From assembly GCA_028872875.1 (NCBI GenBank), contig JAGWOC010000006.1:1-64000 (forward strand): a DNA stretch of 64,000 bases, given 5' to 3'. The position numbers were made by a program, and so were the translations under genes. The DNA is from Chloroflexota bacterium. Lineage in GTDB: Bacteria; Chloroflexota; Dehalococcoidia; DSTF01; JACRBR01. A model generated the notes under the pieces. That model was not told the origin of the DNA. It ran no database searches and saw only the letters and a program-made list of their open reading frames with translations. Shown here piece after piece: positions 1 through 11,045 of the stretch; within the stretch, counting starts at the first letter, position 1, and every line of letters starts with the position of its first letter.

Positions 1-1322
1 CTGACGGCCGTGCGGTGCTTCTCGACCTCCCAGCGCCGCATCGCCACGTAGTGGTCGACGAAGGCGTCGCCGAACCAGTCGCGCGCCAGGGCGCTCGCGT
101 CGAGCAGCTCGACCGCGGCCGCGAGCGTGCGGGGAAGGGGCGGCAGGCCTTCGCTCTCGTACACGTTACCCGCGGCCGGGGGCGGCGGCGTCAGCCCGCG
201 CTCGATGCCCGACAGCCCGCCCGCCAGGCACGCGGCAAAGCCGAGATAGGGGTTGACATCGGCCCCCGGCACGCGATGCTCGACGCGGATCGCCCGCTCA
301 GCACTGACGATCGCACGCAGCGCTGTCGTCCGGTTCTCGATGCCCCAGGCGGCGGCGGTGGGCGCCCAACTGCCGCTCACGTAGCGCTTGTAGGAGTTGA
401 TGTTCGGGGCGTAGAGCGCGAAGAGCTCCGGCAGCGTGTCGAGCGCGCCCGCGATGTAGGCGGCCATCGGCGCGGACACATGGTGCGCGGCAGAGGCGTC
501 CCAGAAGGCCGGCGCATCGCCGCGCCAGAGGCTCTGGTGGATGTGTCCGCTGCAGCCGTCCATCTGGTCGGAGTATTTCGCCATGAACGTGGGCACGGCG
601 CCGGCCTGCGCCAGCACCTCTTTGGCGCCGCTCTTGAAGAGCATGCCGCGGTCCGCCGCCTCGAGCGCCGGCGCGTAGCGGAGGTTCATCTCGTACATCC
701 CCTCGCCGTGCTCGCGGTTATAGCCCTCGACCTCGATGCCGTAGGCGTCCATCTGCCGGCGCAGGGCGCCGACGACGTCTTCGTCGATGCTGGCGTGGCT
801 GATCGAGTAGCAGTTGAAGCCGGGGTTGAGCGGCCGCAGGCCGCTGTAGCCCTTGGCGCGCAGGCTCTCCTGGTCCTCGCGGAAGATGCGGAACTCCAGC
901 TCGACCGCCATCTTCGGCTCGAACCCCATGCGCCGCGCGCGCTCGACGGCACGGCGCAGCACCGTGCGCGGCGAGACCCCGACGGGCTCACCGTGCTCGT
1001 CGTACACGTCGCAGACCACGGCGGCCGTCGTCGGCTCCCAGGGGACGAGGCGGAACGTCGCCAGGTCCGGGCGCAGCAGGACGTCGGCGAAACCGGTGTC
1101 GGCGCCGCCGATCGCCAGCCGCCGCCCGGTGACCACCTCTTCGGCGATGTCCCAGCCGAAGATCACATCGCACTGCGGGAAGCCGTCGCCCCCGCAGCCC
1201 GCGAGGAACTGCGCCGCGGAGACGCGCTTTCCGCGGAAGACGCCGTCGAGGTCCGGCGTGCCGATGCGGACGGTCTCGATGCCGTGCTGCTCGATGAGGC
1301 GGGCGACCTCGGTCCGGTCCAT
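1..1322 (-). CDS. Glutamine synthetase family protein (C-terminus cut by window edge)
   Basis: About 440 codons are visible; only the last dozen or so residues are missing at base 1. The N-terminal beta-grasp part begins MDRTEVARLIEQHG. The catalytic domain shows the Glu-rich metal site (NREHGEGMYEMNLRY), the ATP/glutamate-site stretch GCSGHIHQSLW and the active-site arginines in ENRTTALRAI. These are general glutamine synthetase features. The long N-terminal domain and divergent motifs suggest the GlnA3/PuuA-like branch that glutamylates amines or polyamines rather than ammonium, but substrate cannot be read from sequence. The ATG at 1322 has no Shine-Dalgarno; a TATCAT hexamer ends 7 bases upstream, so the message may be leaderless. 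It is divergent from the sigma-factor gene. Confidence 0.88.
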   Translation of the reverse strand, partial: MDRTEVARLIEQHGIETVRIGTPDLDGVFRGKRVSAAQFLAGCGGDGFPQCDVIFGWDIAEEVVTGRRLAIGGADTGFADVLLRPDLATFRLVPWEPTTAAVVCDVYDEHGEPVGVSPRTVLRRAVERARRMGFEPKMAVELEFRIFREDQESLRAKGYSGLRPLNPGFNCYSISHASIDEDVVGALRRQMDAYGIEVEGYNREHGEGMYEMNLRYAPALEAADRGMLFKSGAKEVLAQAGAVPTFMAKYSDQMDGCSGHIHQSLWRGDAPAFWDASAAHHVSAPMAAYIAGALDTLPELFALYAPNINSYKRYVSGSWAPTAAAWGIENRTTALRAIVSAERAIRVEHRVPGADVNPYLGFAACLAGGLSGIERGLTPPPPAAGNVYESEGLPPLPRTLAAAVELLDASALARDWFGDAFVDHYVAMRRWEVEKHRTAV

Positions 1323-1641
1323 GGGGACGATGATAGCATTCGCCAGGGCACGGCCGAGCGCCGTCTCTCCGGTGCCGAGAGCACGCGCGGGCATCGTCCC
1401 CGCGCCGCGATCCTCCAGGTTCCACCTTGCGTTGTCGGGCCCGAGATGGAGCCGCCGTTCACTCGCGTGCAGACCATCTGTTCTGCCATACGCGATCCGT
1501 CCTGGCGGCCGCCTCGCCTCCAACACGTTTCCGGTACGCTGGTGCGCGGCGGCCATGGTAGGGTGCGGGCGAACGTCAAGCTGGCGGCGTCCGGGGGGCA
1601 GCGACAGGCGTATCCTTTTGTTCTCCCGATCAGATAACCAA
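1323..1641. other. Intergenic region between divergent glutamine synthetase and sigma factor genes
   Basis: This 319-base gap carries no coding frame I can support. It contains the -10-like hexamer of the leftward gene (1330-1335) and a TATCCT hexamer on the plus strand (1611-1616) that could serve the sigma-factor gene. I see no clear -35 boxes, repeats or RNA gene. Confidence 0.4.
1330..1335 (-). promoter_or_regulatory. Candidate -10 hexamer of a leaderless glutamine synthetase transcript
   Basis: TATCAT on the minus strand, 7 bases before the ATG at 1322. This puts the expected transcription start at or next to the initiation codon. No convincing -35 is visible. Confidence 0.4.
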
Positions 1642-2244
1642 TTGGAAGATGCGCGCACCGCAGCCACCGGCGAAGATGCCGGCCAGGGGGCCGACGCCGC
1701 CGAGGAGGCGCTTGTCGAGCGGGCGCGCGCGCTGGACGACGCGGCATGGGCGACGATCTACGAGCGTCATTCGGAGCAGGTGTACGCGTACATCTACTAC
1801 CGGCTGGGAGACCCGCACACGGCCGAGGACCTGACCGCGGACGTCTTCGTGAAGGCGGTCGCGGGCATCCGCGGCTACAGCTATCGCGGCACGCCGCTGC
1901 TCGCCTGGCTGTACCGGATCGCCCACAACGTGACGGTCGACCATCGGAAGTCGGCGGCGAAGCGAGCGCAACGGGCGGCGTCCGACGCGCTGGACAACGT
2001 CGAGGCGGCACGGGATGTGCTGCGGGAACGGGATGAGCGGAGCGACATGCTGGCAGCGATCCGCGGGCTGACGCCGGAGCAACAGCAGGTGGTCCTCTTG
2101 CGTTTCTATCACGGCATGAGCAACGCACAGGTGGCGCGCGTGGTGGGCAAGCCGGAAGGGGCGGTCAAGGCGCTGCAGGCGCGCGCCATCCGCTCGCTGC
2201 GCCGCATCCTCGAAGGCGGCAGGTCAGGAAGGGCGGCAGAGTGA
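1642..2244 (+). CDS. RNA polymerase sigma factor, ECF (sigma-70 family)
   Basis: About 200 residues. Region 2 includes the core-binding stretch DPHTAEDLTADVFVKA and the -10 recognition helix around LLAWLYRIAHNVTVDHRKS. Region 4 includes LTPEQQQVVLLRFYHGMS followed by the helix-turn-helix NAQVARVVGKPEGAVKALQ. This is the standard two-domain ECF layout at normal length. The start is uncertain: TTG at 1642 is the only usable in-frame start before the conserved part and lacks a good ribosome-binding site. The stop overlaps the start of the next gene by 4 bases (GTGA), implying translational coupling with a membrane partner that probably acts as its anti-sigma factor. Confidence 0.85.
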   Translation: MEDARTAATGEDAGQGADAAEEALVERARALDDAAWATIYERHSEQVYAYIYYRLGDPHTAEDLTADVFVKAVAGIRGYSYRGTPLLAWLYRIAHNVTVDHRKSAAKRAQRAASDALDNVEAARDVLRERDERSDMLAAIRGLTPEQQQVVLLRFYHGMSNAQVARVVGKPEGAVKALQARAIRSLRRILEGGRSGRAAE

Positions 2245-3233
2245 GCGGCGGCGAATCGTTCGACCAGGCCCTCGACGCGGCGATCGACGCCCTCCGGCGC
2301 GGCGCGCCGCTCGCCGACGTGCTCGCGGCACACGCGGAGCACGCCGCGGAGCTGGCGCCGCTGCTGCACGTGACCGCATCGCTCGAAGCCGCCGCGGCTC
2401 CGCCGCCGCCCTCGGCGCGGCTGGCACAGAACTTCCGCGACGTGCGCGCCGCCGTCCACAGGGCGCAGGCAGCGCGCGGGCCGGGCGCGCCCTGGTGGCG
2501 ACGGCCCGTATCGTTCGCTTCGTTGTCGGTGCCGGCCGGACTGCTCGCGCTCGCCGCGATCGGCGCCGCAGGCGCCGCCGCTGGCGGCGCCGTCGCCGTC
2601 ACGCGCACGCGCGGCGACCTGCCGGCGCGCGTGCACGAGATCGTCACCTTCGATTTCGGCAGCGCTCCCGCGGCAACGCCGCGGACGGCAACATCCGCGG
2701 CGGGCTCGGGCGAGGCGACCGCGGCGACGCACGGCACGGAGGCGGCCGGCGCGCCGGCCGGTGGCGGCATGTCCACGCCAGAGCGAGGGGGCGGCGTCGA
2801 CCTTGGCACGCGCCGCAGTGGCGAAGGAGGCACACCCGCCGTCGAGTCCACCGCGGGCGCCGGCATGCCGCATGACGAAGGCACGCCTTCTCCGGGCGGC
2901 GGCGCGCCCGTCGCGGTCGTCGTGTCCGGCACCATCAAGGACGTCGAAGGCCGGACCTTCACGCTCCGCACGCCCACAGGCGACTGGCACGTCCAGACGG
3001 ACAGCCAGACCACGATCAACGGCGTCATCGCAACGGACGCAGGCGCGACCGTCTCGGGCGTGTCCGGCGACGGCAAAGACATCCAGGCGACACGCGTCGA
3101 TGTCACGGCGCCGCCCGCCGGGGCGCCGACGCCCGGGCCCACGCGGCCGCCCGGCGACCACGAGGCGCCGGACCCCACATCCACGCCGATGCCTGGCGGC
3201 ATGGCGACCGTCACACCCAAGAAGGGCGACTGA
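2241..3233 (+). CDS. Single-pass membrane protein, putative anti-sigma partner with DUF5666-like domain
   Basis: 330 residues with a GTG start inside the sigma-factor stop. The N-terminal ~90 residues are helical and charged (AAHAEHAAELAPLLHV) and would face the cytoplasm. One transmembrane segment lies at about 98-120 (LSVPAGLLALAAIGAAGAAA). Beyond it is a Gly/Pro/Thr-rich extracytoplasmic linker, then a small beta domain starting near VSGTIKDVEGRTFTLRTPTG that resembles DUF5666-type domains. The C-terminus is low complexity and proline-rich. Position and topology match anti-sigma factors of Chloroflexota ECF pairs; no zinc-binding HxxxCxxC motif is present, so it is not a classical ZAS protein. 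The role is inferred from context. Confidence 0.6.
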   Translation: MSGGESFDQALDAAIDALRRGAPLADVLAAHAEHAAELAPLLHVTASLEAAAAPPPPSARLAQNFRDVRAAVHRAQAARGPGAPWWRRPVSFASLSVPAGLLALAAIGAAGAAAGGAVAVTRTRGDLPARVHEIVTFDFGSAPAATPRTATSAAGSGEATAATHGTEAAGAPAGGGMSTPERGGGVDLGTRRSGEGGTPAVESTAGAGMPHDEGTPSPGGGAPVAVVVSGTIKDVEGRTFTLRTPTGDWHVQTDSQTTINGVIATDAGATVSGVSGDGKDIQATRVDVTAPPAGAPTPGPTRPPGDHEAPDPTSTPMPGGMATVTPKKGD

Positions 3234-3394
3234 CCCGGGGCGCCGGCGCTCCTCCAGATCTGTTCGTGTTGCTGATCGAATCGCCATAACCGAGCCCCGG
3301 AAACGCGCGTTCCGGTGCTACACTTGCCGTGCCGATACTGGGGGTGGGGACAGGCGGCGGACCCGCGTCCGCCACAGGGGAGGTACGGACAACG

Positions 3395-5751
<2,357 letters not shown>

Positions 5752-5755
<4 letters not shown>

Positions 5756-6255
5756 ACTGGATCGATGCCGCGATCGTCATCATCTTCCTGTACTTCATGA
5801 TCACCGCGTTCTCGGCGGGGTTCGTGCGCGAGATCATCGGCATCGCGTCGGCGGTCCTCGGCATCGTGCTCGCGGGGCTCTTCTACAGCGACATCGGCAG
5901 CACCGTCTTCACGAGCATCGACAGCGTGACGACCCAGAACGTCGTGGGGTTCATGGTGATCCTCGTCGGCGTCTCCCTCGCCGGGCAGATCATCGGGATG
6001 CTGACCAAACCGGCGATCGCCGTGCTCCAGCTCGGCATCTTCGACCAGTTGGCCGGCGCCGCCCTGGGCCTGGTGAAGGCGTTCGTCCTCATCGAGGTCG
6101 TGCTGATCCTGTTCGTCACGTACCCGCGCTATCACCTCGACCAGCGGATCAAGGACTCGCAATTCGCACCCCGGATGCTCGATGCGGCACCGCCGCTGCT
6201 CAAGATCTTGCCCGATGTCTTCCACAGCAAGGTCAACCAGTTCACCGGCACGTAG
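5752..6255 (+). CDS. CvpA family membrane protein
   Basis: 167 residues, TTG start preceded by a strong AGGAGGGGGG and overlapping the lon stop, so it is co-translated with lon. Four hydrophobic segments are visible (about 4-22, 28-46, 63-83, 98-120), followed by a short hydrophilic tail. The [15 protein letters not shown] opening and [16 protein letters not shown] are typical of the CvpA/colicin V production family. These are small inner-membrane proteins of unclear molecular function, linked in enterics to envelope homeostasis. The Lon neighbour hints at an envelope-stress or quality-control context, which is inference. Confidence 0.8.
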
Positions 6256-6414
6256 CGCCATGCGTCGGTGGCGCCACGCGTCGGCGCGCGTGGGCGCGCG
6301 CCGACACGCTCCGAAACGGGACGTTTGGCGGTGCTGTTCCTTCCGTTTGGCCCGATTTCTCAGCCGCACTGGTAGATAACACTGTCCCTACTAGCAAAAG
6401 CGAGGAGGCTGACC

Positions 6415-7479
6415 TTGGAGAACGAGATCCTGAGACGGCCGCTGGGCAGGCGCCGGTTCCTGGGCCTGAGCGGCAGCATCGCCGCTGCCGGCGCGGTCGG
6501 CGCCGCGTGCGGGTACGGCGCGGGCAAGAATGTGTATGAGGCGGGCACCGCCACGGCGCTGGCCTCCGGCCCGACGCAGGCACCGCCCGCGCAGAGCACG
6601 CCGGCGGTGCCCTCCAGCGCCCGGCCGAAGGCGAGCGGCAAGCTCGCGACCGTTCGGGACGCCTCCCTGCCGCCCGCCGATCCGAACCCCAACAAGACGC
6701 TGGTGATCGAGGTCAAGGACGCGGTCGTCGAGGTGGCGGCTGGCGTGCAGATGAGCACGTGGACCTTCGATGGGCGCGTGCCGGGCAACGTCGTCCACGT
6801 GCGCCAGGGCGACACGATCAATTTTACGCTGCGCAACAACGGCACGATGGGGCACTCGATCGACTTCCACGCCGCGCAGACGCCGTGGAACATCAACTAC
6901 AAGACGATCCTCCCCGGCCAGGAGCTGAAGTTCGTCTGGAAGGCGAACTTCCCGGGCACGTTCGTCTACCACTGCGGGACCGCGCCTGTCCTGCAGCACA
7001 TCGGCAACGGCATGTATGGCGTGGTCGTCGTCGACCCCGCCACGCCGCTCGCGCCCGCCCGCGAGTACTGGTTGGAGCAGAGCGAGTTCTACCTGAAGGC
7101 GGCCTCACCCTCGGGCTGGGAGGGCGACCTGACCCGCATGCAGGCGGTGACGCCCGACTTTGTCGTCTTCAACGGCGCGGCGAACCAGTATCAGCAGCAG
7201 CCGCTGGCCGCCGCCGTCGGCGAGCGCATCCGGCTCTACGTCGCCAACATCGGCCCGACGCTCTTTTCCGCGTTCCACGTGATCGGCGCGATCTTCGACA
7301 AGGTGTACATCGACGGGAACCCGGCGAACGTGCTGCACGGCGTCTCCACCTATACCATCGCACCAGGCGGCGGGGCGACGTTCGAGCTGGTGATCCCGGA
7401 CGCCGGCCAGTACCCCTTCGTCACGCACGCCTTCGCCTACACCGGGCTGGGCGCCGTCGGCCTGATCGAGGTGAAGTAG
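6415..7479 (+). CDS. nirK: Copper-containing nitrite reductase-like two-domain multicopper oxidase, Tat-exported
   Basis: 354 residues, TTG start 7 bases after GAGGAGG. A twin-arginine signal (RRRFLGLSG) is followed by a Cys (AACG) that could be a lipobox, then a Ser/Pro/Thr linker. Two cupredoxin domains follow. Domain 1 has H147, D150 and H152 (GHSIDFH), then H186-C187, H195 and M200 (YHCGTAPVLQHIGNGM). Domain 2 has H288 (AFHVIGAIFDKVY) and H338 (VTHAF). These match the type 1 ligands, the type 2 histidines and the Asp/His proton relay of NirK, which reduces nitrite to NO outside the membrane. A related two-domain oxidase without nitrite activity remains possible. No nor or other denitrification gene adjoins it. 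Confidence 0.78.
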   Translation: MENEILRRPLGRRRFLGLSGSIAAAGAVGAACGYGAGKNVYEAGTATALASGPTQAPPAQSTPAVPSSARPKASGKLATVRDASLPPADPNPNKTLVIEVKDAVVEVAAGVQMSTWTFDGRVPGNVVHVRQGDTINFTLRNNGTMGHSIDFHAAQTPWNINYKTILPGQELKFVWKANFPGTFVYHCGTAPVLQHIGNGMYGVVVVDPATPLAPAREYWLEQSEFYLKAASPSGWEGDLTRMQAVTPDFVVFNGAANQYQQQPLAAAVGERIRLYVANIGPTLFSAFHVIGAIFDKVYIDGNPANVLHGVSTYTIAPGGGATFELVIPDAGQYPFVTHAFAYTGLGAVGLIEVK

Positions 7480-7700
7480 CGGGCCGGGCCCGTGGTCGCA
7501 GCAACAGAGGACCTCCACGTGGCGGCGGAAGCGGGGGCGCACGAGCGCCCTCGCGCCGCGTCTGCGCGAGAAGCCGAGCCTGCCGGGACGGATGGTGGCC
7601 GTCCGGCAGCCGCCACACGGTCCGAACGGCGGCTGCGCTTCCCCAGCACAGCATGCCATGCTGTCCCCGTGCCACGGCATGCAGGACGGGAGGTGCGATC

Positions 7701-8456
7701 ATGGATGAACTGAAGGACAAGGTGGCGATCGTGACGGGCGCCGCCTCGGGCATCGGTCGGGCGGCCGTCGATCTCTTCGCGTCCGAGGGAGCGGTCGTCG
7801 TCGCGGCCGACGTCGCCGACGACGCGGGCCGCCAGATCGCCGACGGCCTGAGCGCTCGCGGCAGCACCTGCACCTACGTCCACGCCGACGTGTCGAGCGA
7901 GGGCGACGTGCAGGCGATGGTGCTGCTCGCGTTGAGCCGGTACGGACGGCTCGATGTGCTGTTCAACAATGCCGGCATCGAAGGCGAGTTCGCGCCCACG
8001 GCCGATGTCACGCTCGAGGCGTGGGAGCGCGTACTCGCCGTCAATCTGCGTGGCGTCTTTCTCGGCTGCAAGTACGGCGTCGAGGCGATGCTGCGCTCCG
8101 GCGGCGGCTCCATCATCAACAACGCCTCGGTGGCCGGCCTCGTTGGCTTTGCCGGAGCGGCGGCGTACTGCGCATCGAAGGGCGGTGTCGTGCAGCTCAC
8201 GAAGGCCGCGGCACTCGACTACGCGACGCTGGGCGTGCGCGTCAACTGCCTGTGCCCCGGCATCATCGACACGCCCATGGTCCGCCGGGCCACGCAGGCG
8301 CCGGGCATCGCGGAGCAGCTCGTGGCGGCCGAGCCCGTGGGGCGCCTGGGGACGCCTCGCGAGGTGGCCGAGCTCGCGCTCTTCCTGGCGTCCGACCGCT
8401 CGTCGTTCCTCACCGGCGCGGCGGTGCCGGTGGACGGCGGCTTCGTCGCGCGTTAG
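7701..8456 (+). CDS. Short-chain dehydrogenase/reductase (classical SDR)
   Basis: 251 residues with ATG after GGGAGGTG. It has the Rossmann nucleotide motif TGAASGIG, the NNAG element, the catalytic Ser in INNASVAG, the YxxxK pair in YCASK and the C-terminal AVPVDGGF typical of classical SDRs such as FabG-like and secondary-alcohol dehydrogenases. The Asp at the end of beta-2 (AADVAD) predicts NAD(H) preference. The substrate cannot be named. It begins a run of same-strand genes with an acetyltransferase and another SDR, each with its own ribosome-binding site. Confidence 0.85.
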   Translation: MDELKDKVAIVTGAASGIGRAAVDLFASEGAVVVAADVADDAGRQIADGLSARGSTCTYVHADVSSEGDVQAMVLLALSRYGRLDVLFNNAGIEGEFAPTADVTLEAWERVLAVNLRGVFLGCKYGVEAMLRSGGGSIINNASVAGLVGFAGAAAYCASKGGVVQLTKAAALDYATLGVRVNCLCPGIIDTPMVRRATQAPGIAEQLVAAEPVGRLGTPREVAELALFLASDRSSFLTGAAVPVDGGFVAR

Positions 8457-8581
8457 CGTGGTGGTCTGGCGCTGCTGTCCTCGCCCGGATCGCGCCATTC
8501 GTCCCTTCGCCAACCACCCGAACGGCACCTGTCCCGAGGGATGCGGCGAGTGACCATGAGGGCGAGCGGGAGGAGATGCGC

Positions 8582-9160
8582 ATGAAGTCGTACGAACTGA
8601 CCGCCTACCCGAAGAACTTGACCCTGAGCGACGGACGCCAGGTCACGATCCGCACGCTCGCCGCCGACGACGCCGATGCGCTGCTCCGCTTCTTCCTCGG
8701 CCTGCCCGAGGCCGAGCGCTACTTTCTCAGAGACGATGTGACGTCGCCGGGGCTGATCGCCTCGTGGGCGGAACACCGCGACTACGCGCGGGCGCTGCCG
8801 CTGGTCGCCGTGTGCGGTGGCGAGATCGTGGCGGACGCGGTGTTGATCCGCAGCCGCCACGGCGCGTACCTGGAGCTGGCGGGCGTGCGCGTCGCCGTCG
8901 CTCCGGCGTTCCGGGAGCGCGGGCTGGGCACGGCGCTGCTGCGCGAGCTGTGCGATATCGCCGCCGATGCCGAGCTCGAGCGCGTCACCGCGGAGTTCGT
9001 CGCCGGCGTCCAGGACGACGCGATCGCGGCGGCCGAGCACCTCGGCTTCATCCGTGCGGCGACGGTGCACGAGCTGCTGCGCGACGAGCACCGGCGCCCC
9101 CATGACCTGGTCATCCTGATGCTGCCGCTCGGCAAGTGGTACCAGTGGGCGCGGTTCTAA
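8582..9160 (+). CDS. GNAT-family N-acetyltransferase
   Basis: 192 residues. Start ATG 8582 is preferred over ATG 8576 because GGGAGG lies 8 bases before it. The fold is recognisable from the beginning TLSDGRQVTIRTLAADDADALLRFF (split here only for length), motif A LAGVRVAVAPAFRERGLGTALL with the R-x-x-G-x-A-type acetyl-CoA loop RGLGTA, and the late aromatic region AAEHLGFIRAA. It should transfer an acyl group from acyl-CoA to an amine in the cytoplasm. The acceptor is unknown. It sits between two SDR genes without obvious functional linkage. Confidence 0.75.
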   Translation: MKSYELTAYPKNLTLSDGRQVTIRTLAADDADALLRFFLGLPEAERYFLRDDVTSPGLIASWAEHRDYARALPLVAVCGGEIVADAVLIRSRHGAYLELAGVRVAVAPAFRERGLGTALLRELCDIAADAELERVTAEFVAGVQDDAIAAAEHLGFIRAATVHELLRDEHRRPHDLVILMLPLGKWYQWARF

Positions 9161-9203
9161 CCCACATGTGATCGCCTGCGCGCGGTCCGCAGGGGAGGTT
9201 GCG

Positions 9204-10010
9204 ATGGAACCGAAGTTCAAGGACAGCGTGGTCGTCATCACCGGTGGTGGACGGGGCATCGGCCGCGCCATCGCGCTCGAGTTCGCGGGCGAGGGCGCCA
9301 CGGTAGTGCTCGCCGGACGCCGCATGGACGCGCTCGAGACCACCGCGCGCGAGGCGGTCACCGCCGGCGGTAACGCCGATGTCATGCACTGCGACGTCGC
9401 GAAGGAGGCGCACCTGCACGCGCTCGTCGGCCACACGATCCGTACGCGGGGTAAGATCGATGTGCTCGTCAACAACGCGGGCGTCGTCGCTGGCGGCCGG
9501 CTGGACGAGATCGGCCCGGACGACGTGCGGCGCATGGTCGAGGTGAACATCTGGGCGGCGGTCCGCCTGACGCAGCTCGCGCTGCCGCACATGCGCGAGG
9601 CGGGTGCCGGCACCATCGTCAACGTCTCGTCCGTCGCCGGGCGCATCGGCCTGCCGTACTACGCGGCGTACTGCGCGAGCAAGTTCGCCCTGCGCGGCTT
9701 CAGCGAGGCGCTGCGGCGCGAGGTGCGCCCGGACGGCGTCCACGTCGTGGCCGTCTACCCGGGCGGCACCGCCACGGACATGCTGGAGAACGTCGAGTTC
9801 GACCGCGTCGGCCTGCCCGTCGCCACGGCCGAGCAGGTCGCGCGCGCCGTCGTCCGAGGCGTGCGGCGCCGCCAGCCCGAGGTGTTCGTCGGCGCCGGCG
9901 ACGCGCTCATCTCCCGCTGGAACGACCTTGCGCCGTGGACCGTCGACCTGGGCGTTGACGCCGTGCGCGAGCGGGTGCATAGCGCCGTCGCCAACCAGCG
10001 CACGAGCTAG
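9204..10010 (+). CDS. Short-chain dehydrogenase/reductase (DltE/YqjQ-like SDR)
   Basis: 268 residues from ATG 9204, preceded by GGGGAGG. Motifs: TGGGRGIG cofactor loop, the Arg-rich AGRRMDAL after beta-2 (suggesting NADP(H)), NNAG, catalytic Ser in IVNVSSVAG and YCASK. The C-terminal extension lacks the FabG PVDGG signature and instead has a region ending in the stretch APWTVDLGVDAVRERVHSA, like broad-specificity SDRs that act on hydrophobic carbonyls. It is the last gene of this plus-strand run and converges with the universal stress gene; a GC stem-loop separates them. Confidence 0.82.
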   Translation: MEPKFKDSVVVITGGGRGIGRAIALEFAGEGATVVLAGRRMDALETTAREAVTAGGNADVMHCDVAKEAHLHALVGHTIRTRGKIDVLVNNAGVVAGGRLDEIGPDDVRRMVEVNIWAAVRLTQLALPHMREAGAGTIVNVSSVAGRIGLPYYAAYCASKFALRGFSEALRREVRPDGVHVVAVYPGGTATDMLENVEFDRVGLPVATAEQVARAVVRGVRRRQPEVFVGAGDALISRWNDLAPWTVDLGVDAVRERVHSAVANQRTS

Positions 10011-10012
10011 CC

Positions 10013-10029
10013 GCGCGCCGGTCGCGCGC
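10013..10029. terminator. GC stem-loop between convergent genes, possible terminator
   Basis: GCGCGC (10013-10018), loop CGGTC, GCGCGC (10024-10029). It lies exactly in the 21-base gap between convergent genes. No T-tract follows, so intrinsic termination is uncertain. Confidence 0.3.
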
Positions 10030-10031
10030 GC

Positions 10032-10967
10032 CTACGCCTGTTCCTCGGCCTTCTTCGCCGCCTCGCGCGCGGCGATCTCCGCGTCGTCCGGCCGCACGAG
10101 CAGCACCGGCGCCCGCGACTGCAGCATCCTGTCCGCCGTGCTGCCGAGCACCGTCCGCGCCAGCCCTTCGCGCCCGTGCGTCGACATCACGACGAGGTCG
10201 ATGCGCTCGCTCTCGACGAAGTCAATGAGTTTGTCGGTCGGGTCGCCGCGCTCGACATGCGTGTCGACGGCGCCGCCGAGCGCGGCCGCGCGGCCTTCCA
10301 TGTACGCCAGCGCATCGGATTCGAGTGCTTCGTCGATGGAAGGCACGTACGTTTCGGCCGCCGTGTACGGGTACATCTGCACGGCCCACGGCACGACGCG
10401 CATGAGGCTGAGGCGAGCACCGAGCGCCGCCGCCACCTCCGTCGCGACCGATAGCGCCGCCTCCGCGAACGCGGAGCCATTGAGCGGTACGAGCACGCGC
10501 GAGAACGACGGATGGTCGCCTGCCCGCTCGAGCGCGTGCGGCCCGACGGCCAGCACCGGCACGCGAGACGCCGCGACGACGTGCGACAGGTTGCTCCCGT
10601 AGGCCCAGCGGCGGATCCCCGCCCGGCCGTGGGTCGCCACGACGATCATCCGCGCGCCAGTCTCATCCGCGGCCCGCACGATCTCGTCCGGCGCCTCGCC
10701 CGGGCGGATGACGATGCGCGTTTCGGGATGTTGCAGGCGATCGCGCACCCGCTCGAGATACGCCGTGTAGTGGGTGCTGGCCGACTCGTCGAGCTGTACG
10801 ACGAGGTCGGGAAAGCGCTTCCCGAGTTCGCCTGCTGTCCCCTCCCAGATCGTGATCAGCACCAGGTGGGTGCGCAGCGCATGCGCGATCGCCGACGCAT
10901 ACGGCAGCGCGCCTTCCGCCAGCTCCGAGCCATCGAGCGGTACCAGGATCGGTCCGTGGTGTTGCAT
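10032..10967 (-). CDS. Universal stress protein with two tandem USP domains
   Basis: 311 residues, ATG preceded by a strong GAGGAGGAG. Each half is a USP domain: domain 1 (about 5-145) begins GPILVPLDGSELAEGAL and ends with the ATP-loop-like VVATHGRAGIRRWAYGSNLS; domain 2 (about 155-300) begins RVLVPLNGSAFAEAAL and ends VVMSTHGREGLARTVLGSTA. The G-2x-G-9x-G-S/T pattern at each end is the ATP-binding type. Tandem USPs are cytoplasmic stress or dormancy factors. Another single-domain USP lies at 13.5 kb. Confidence 0.92.
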   Translation of the reverse strand: MQHHGPILVPLDGSELAEGALPYASAIAHALRTHLVLITIWEGTAGELGKRFPDLVVQLDESASTHYTAYLERVRDRLQHPETRIVIRPGEAPDEIVRAADETGARMIVVATHGRAGIRRWAYGSNLSHVVAASRVPVLAVGPHALERAGDHPSFSRVLVPLNGSAFAEAALSVATEVAAALGARLSLMRVVPWAVQMYPYTAAETYVPSIDEALESDALAYMEGRAAALGGAVDTHVERGDPTDKLIDFVESERIDLVVMSTHGREGLARTVLGSTADRMLQSRAPVLLVRPDDAEIAAREAAKKAEEQA

Positions 10968-11045
10968 CGTCGCTCCTCCTCTCGTCTACAAGCGTAACCG
11001 GGCGGCGCCGCAGAAGGATGGCCCGAGAGGACGGCCGCGAACGGG

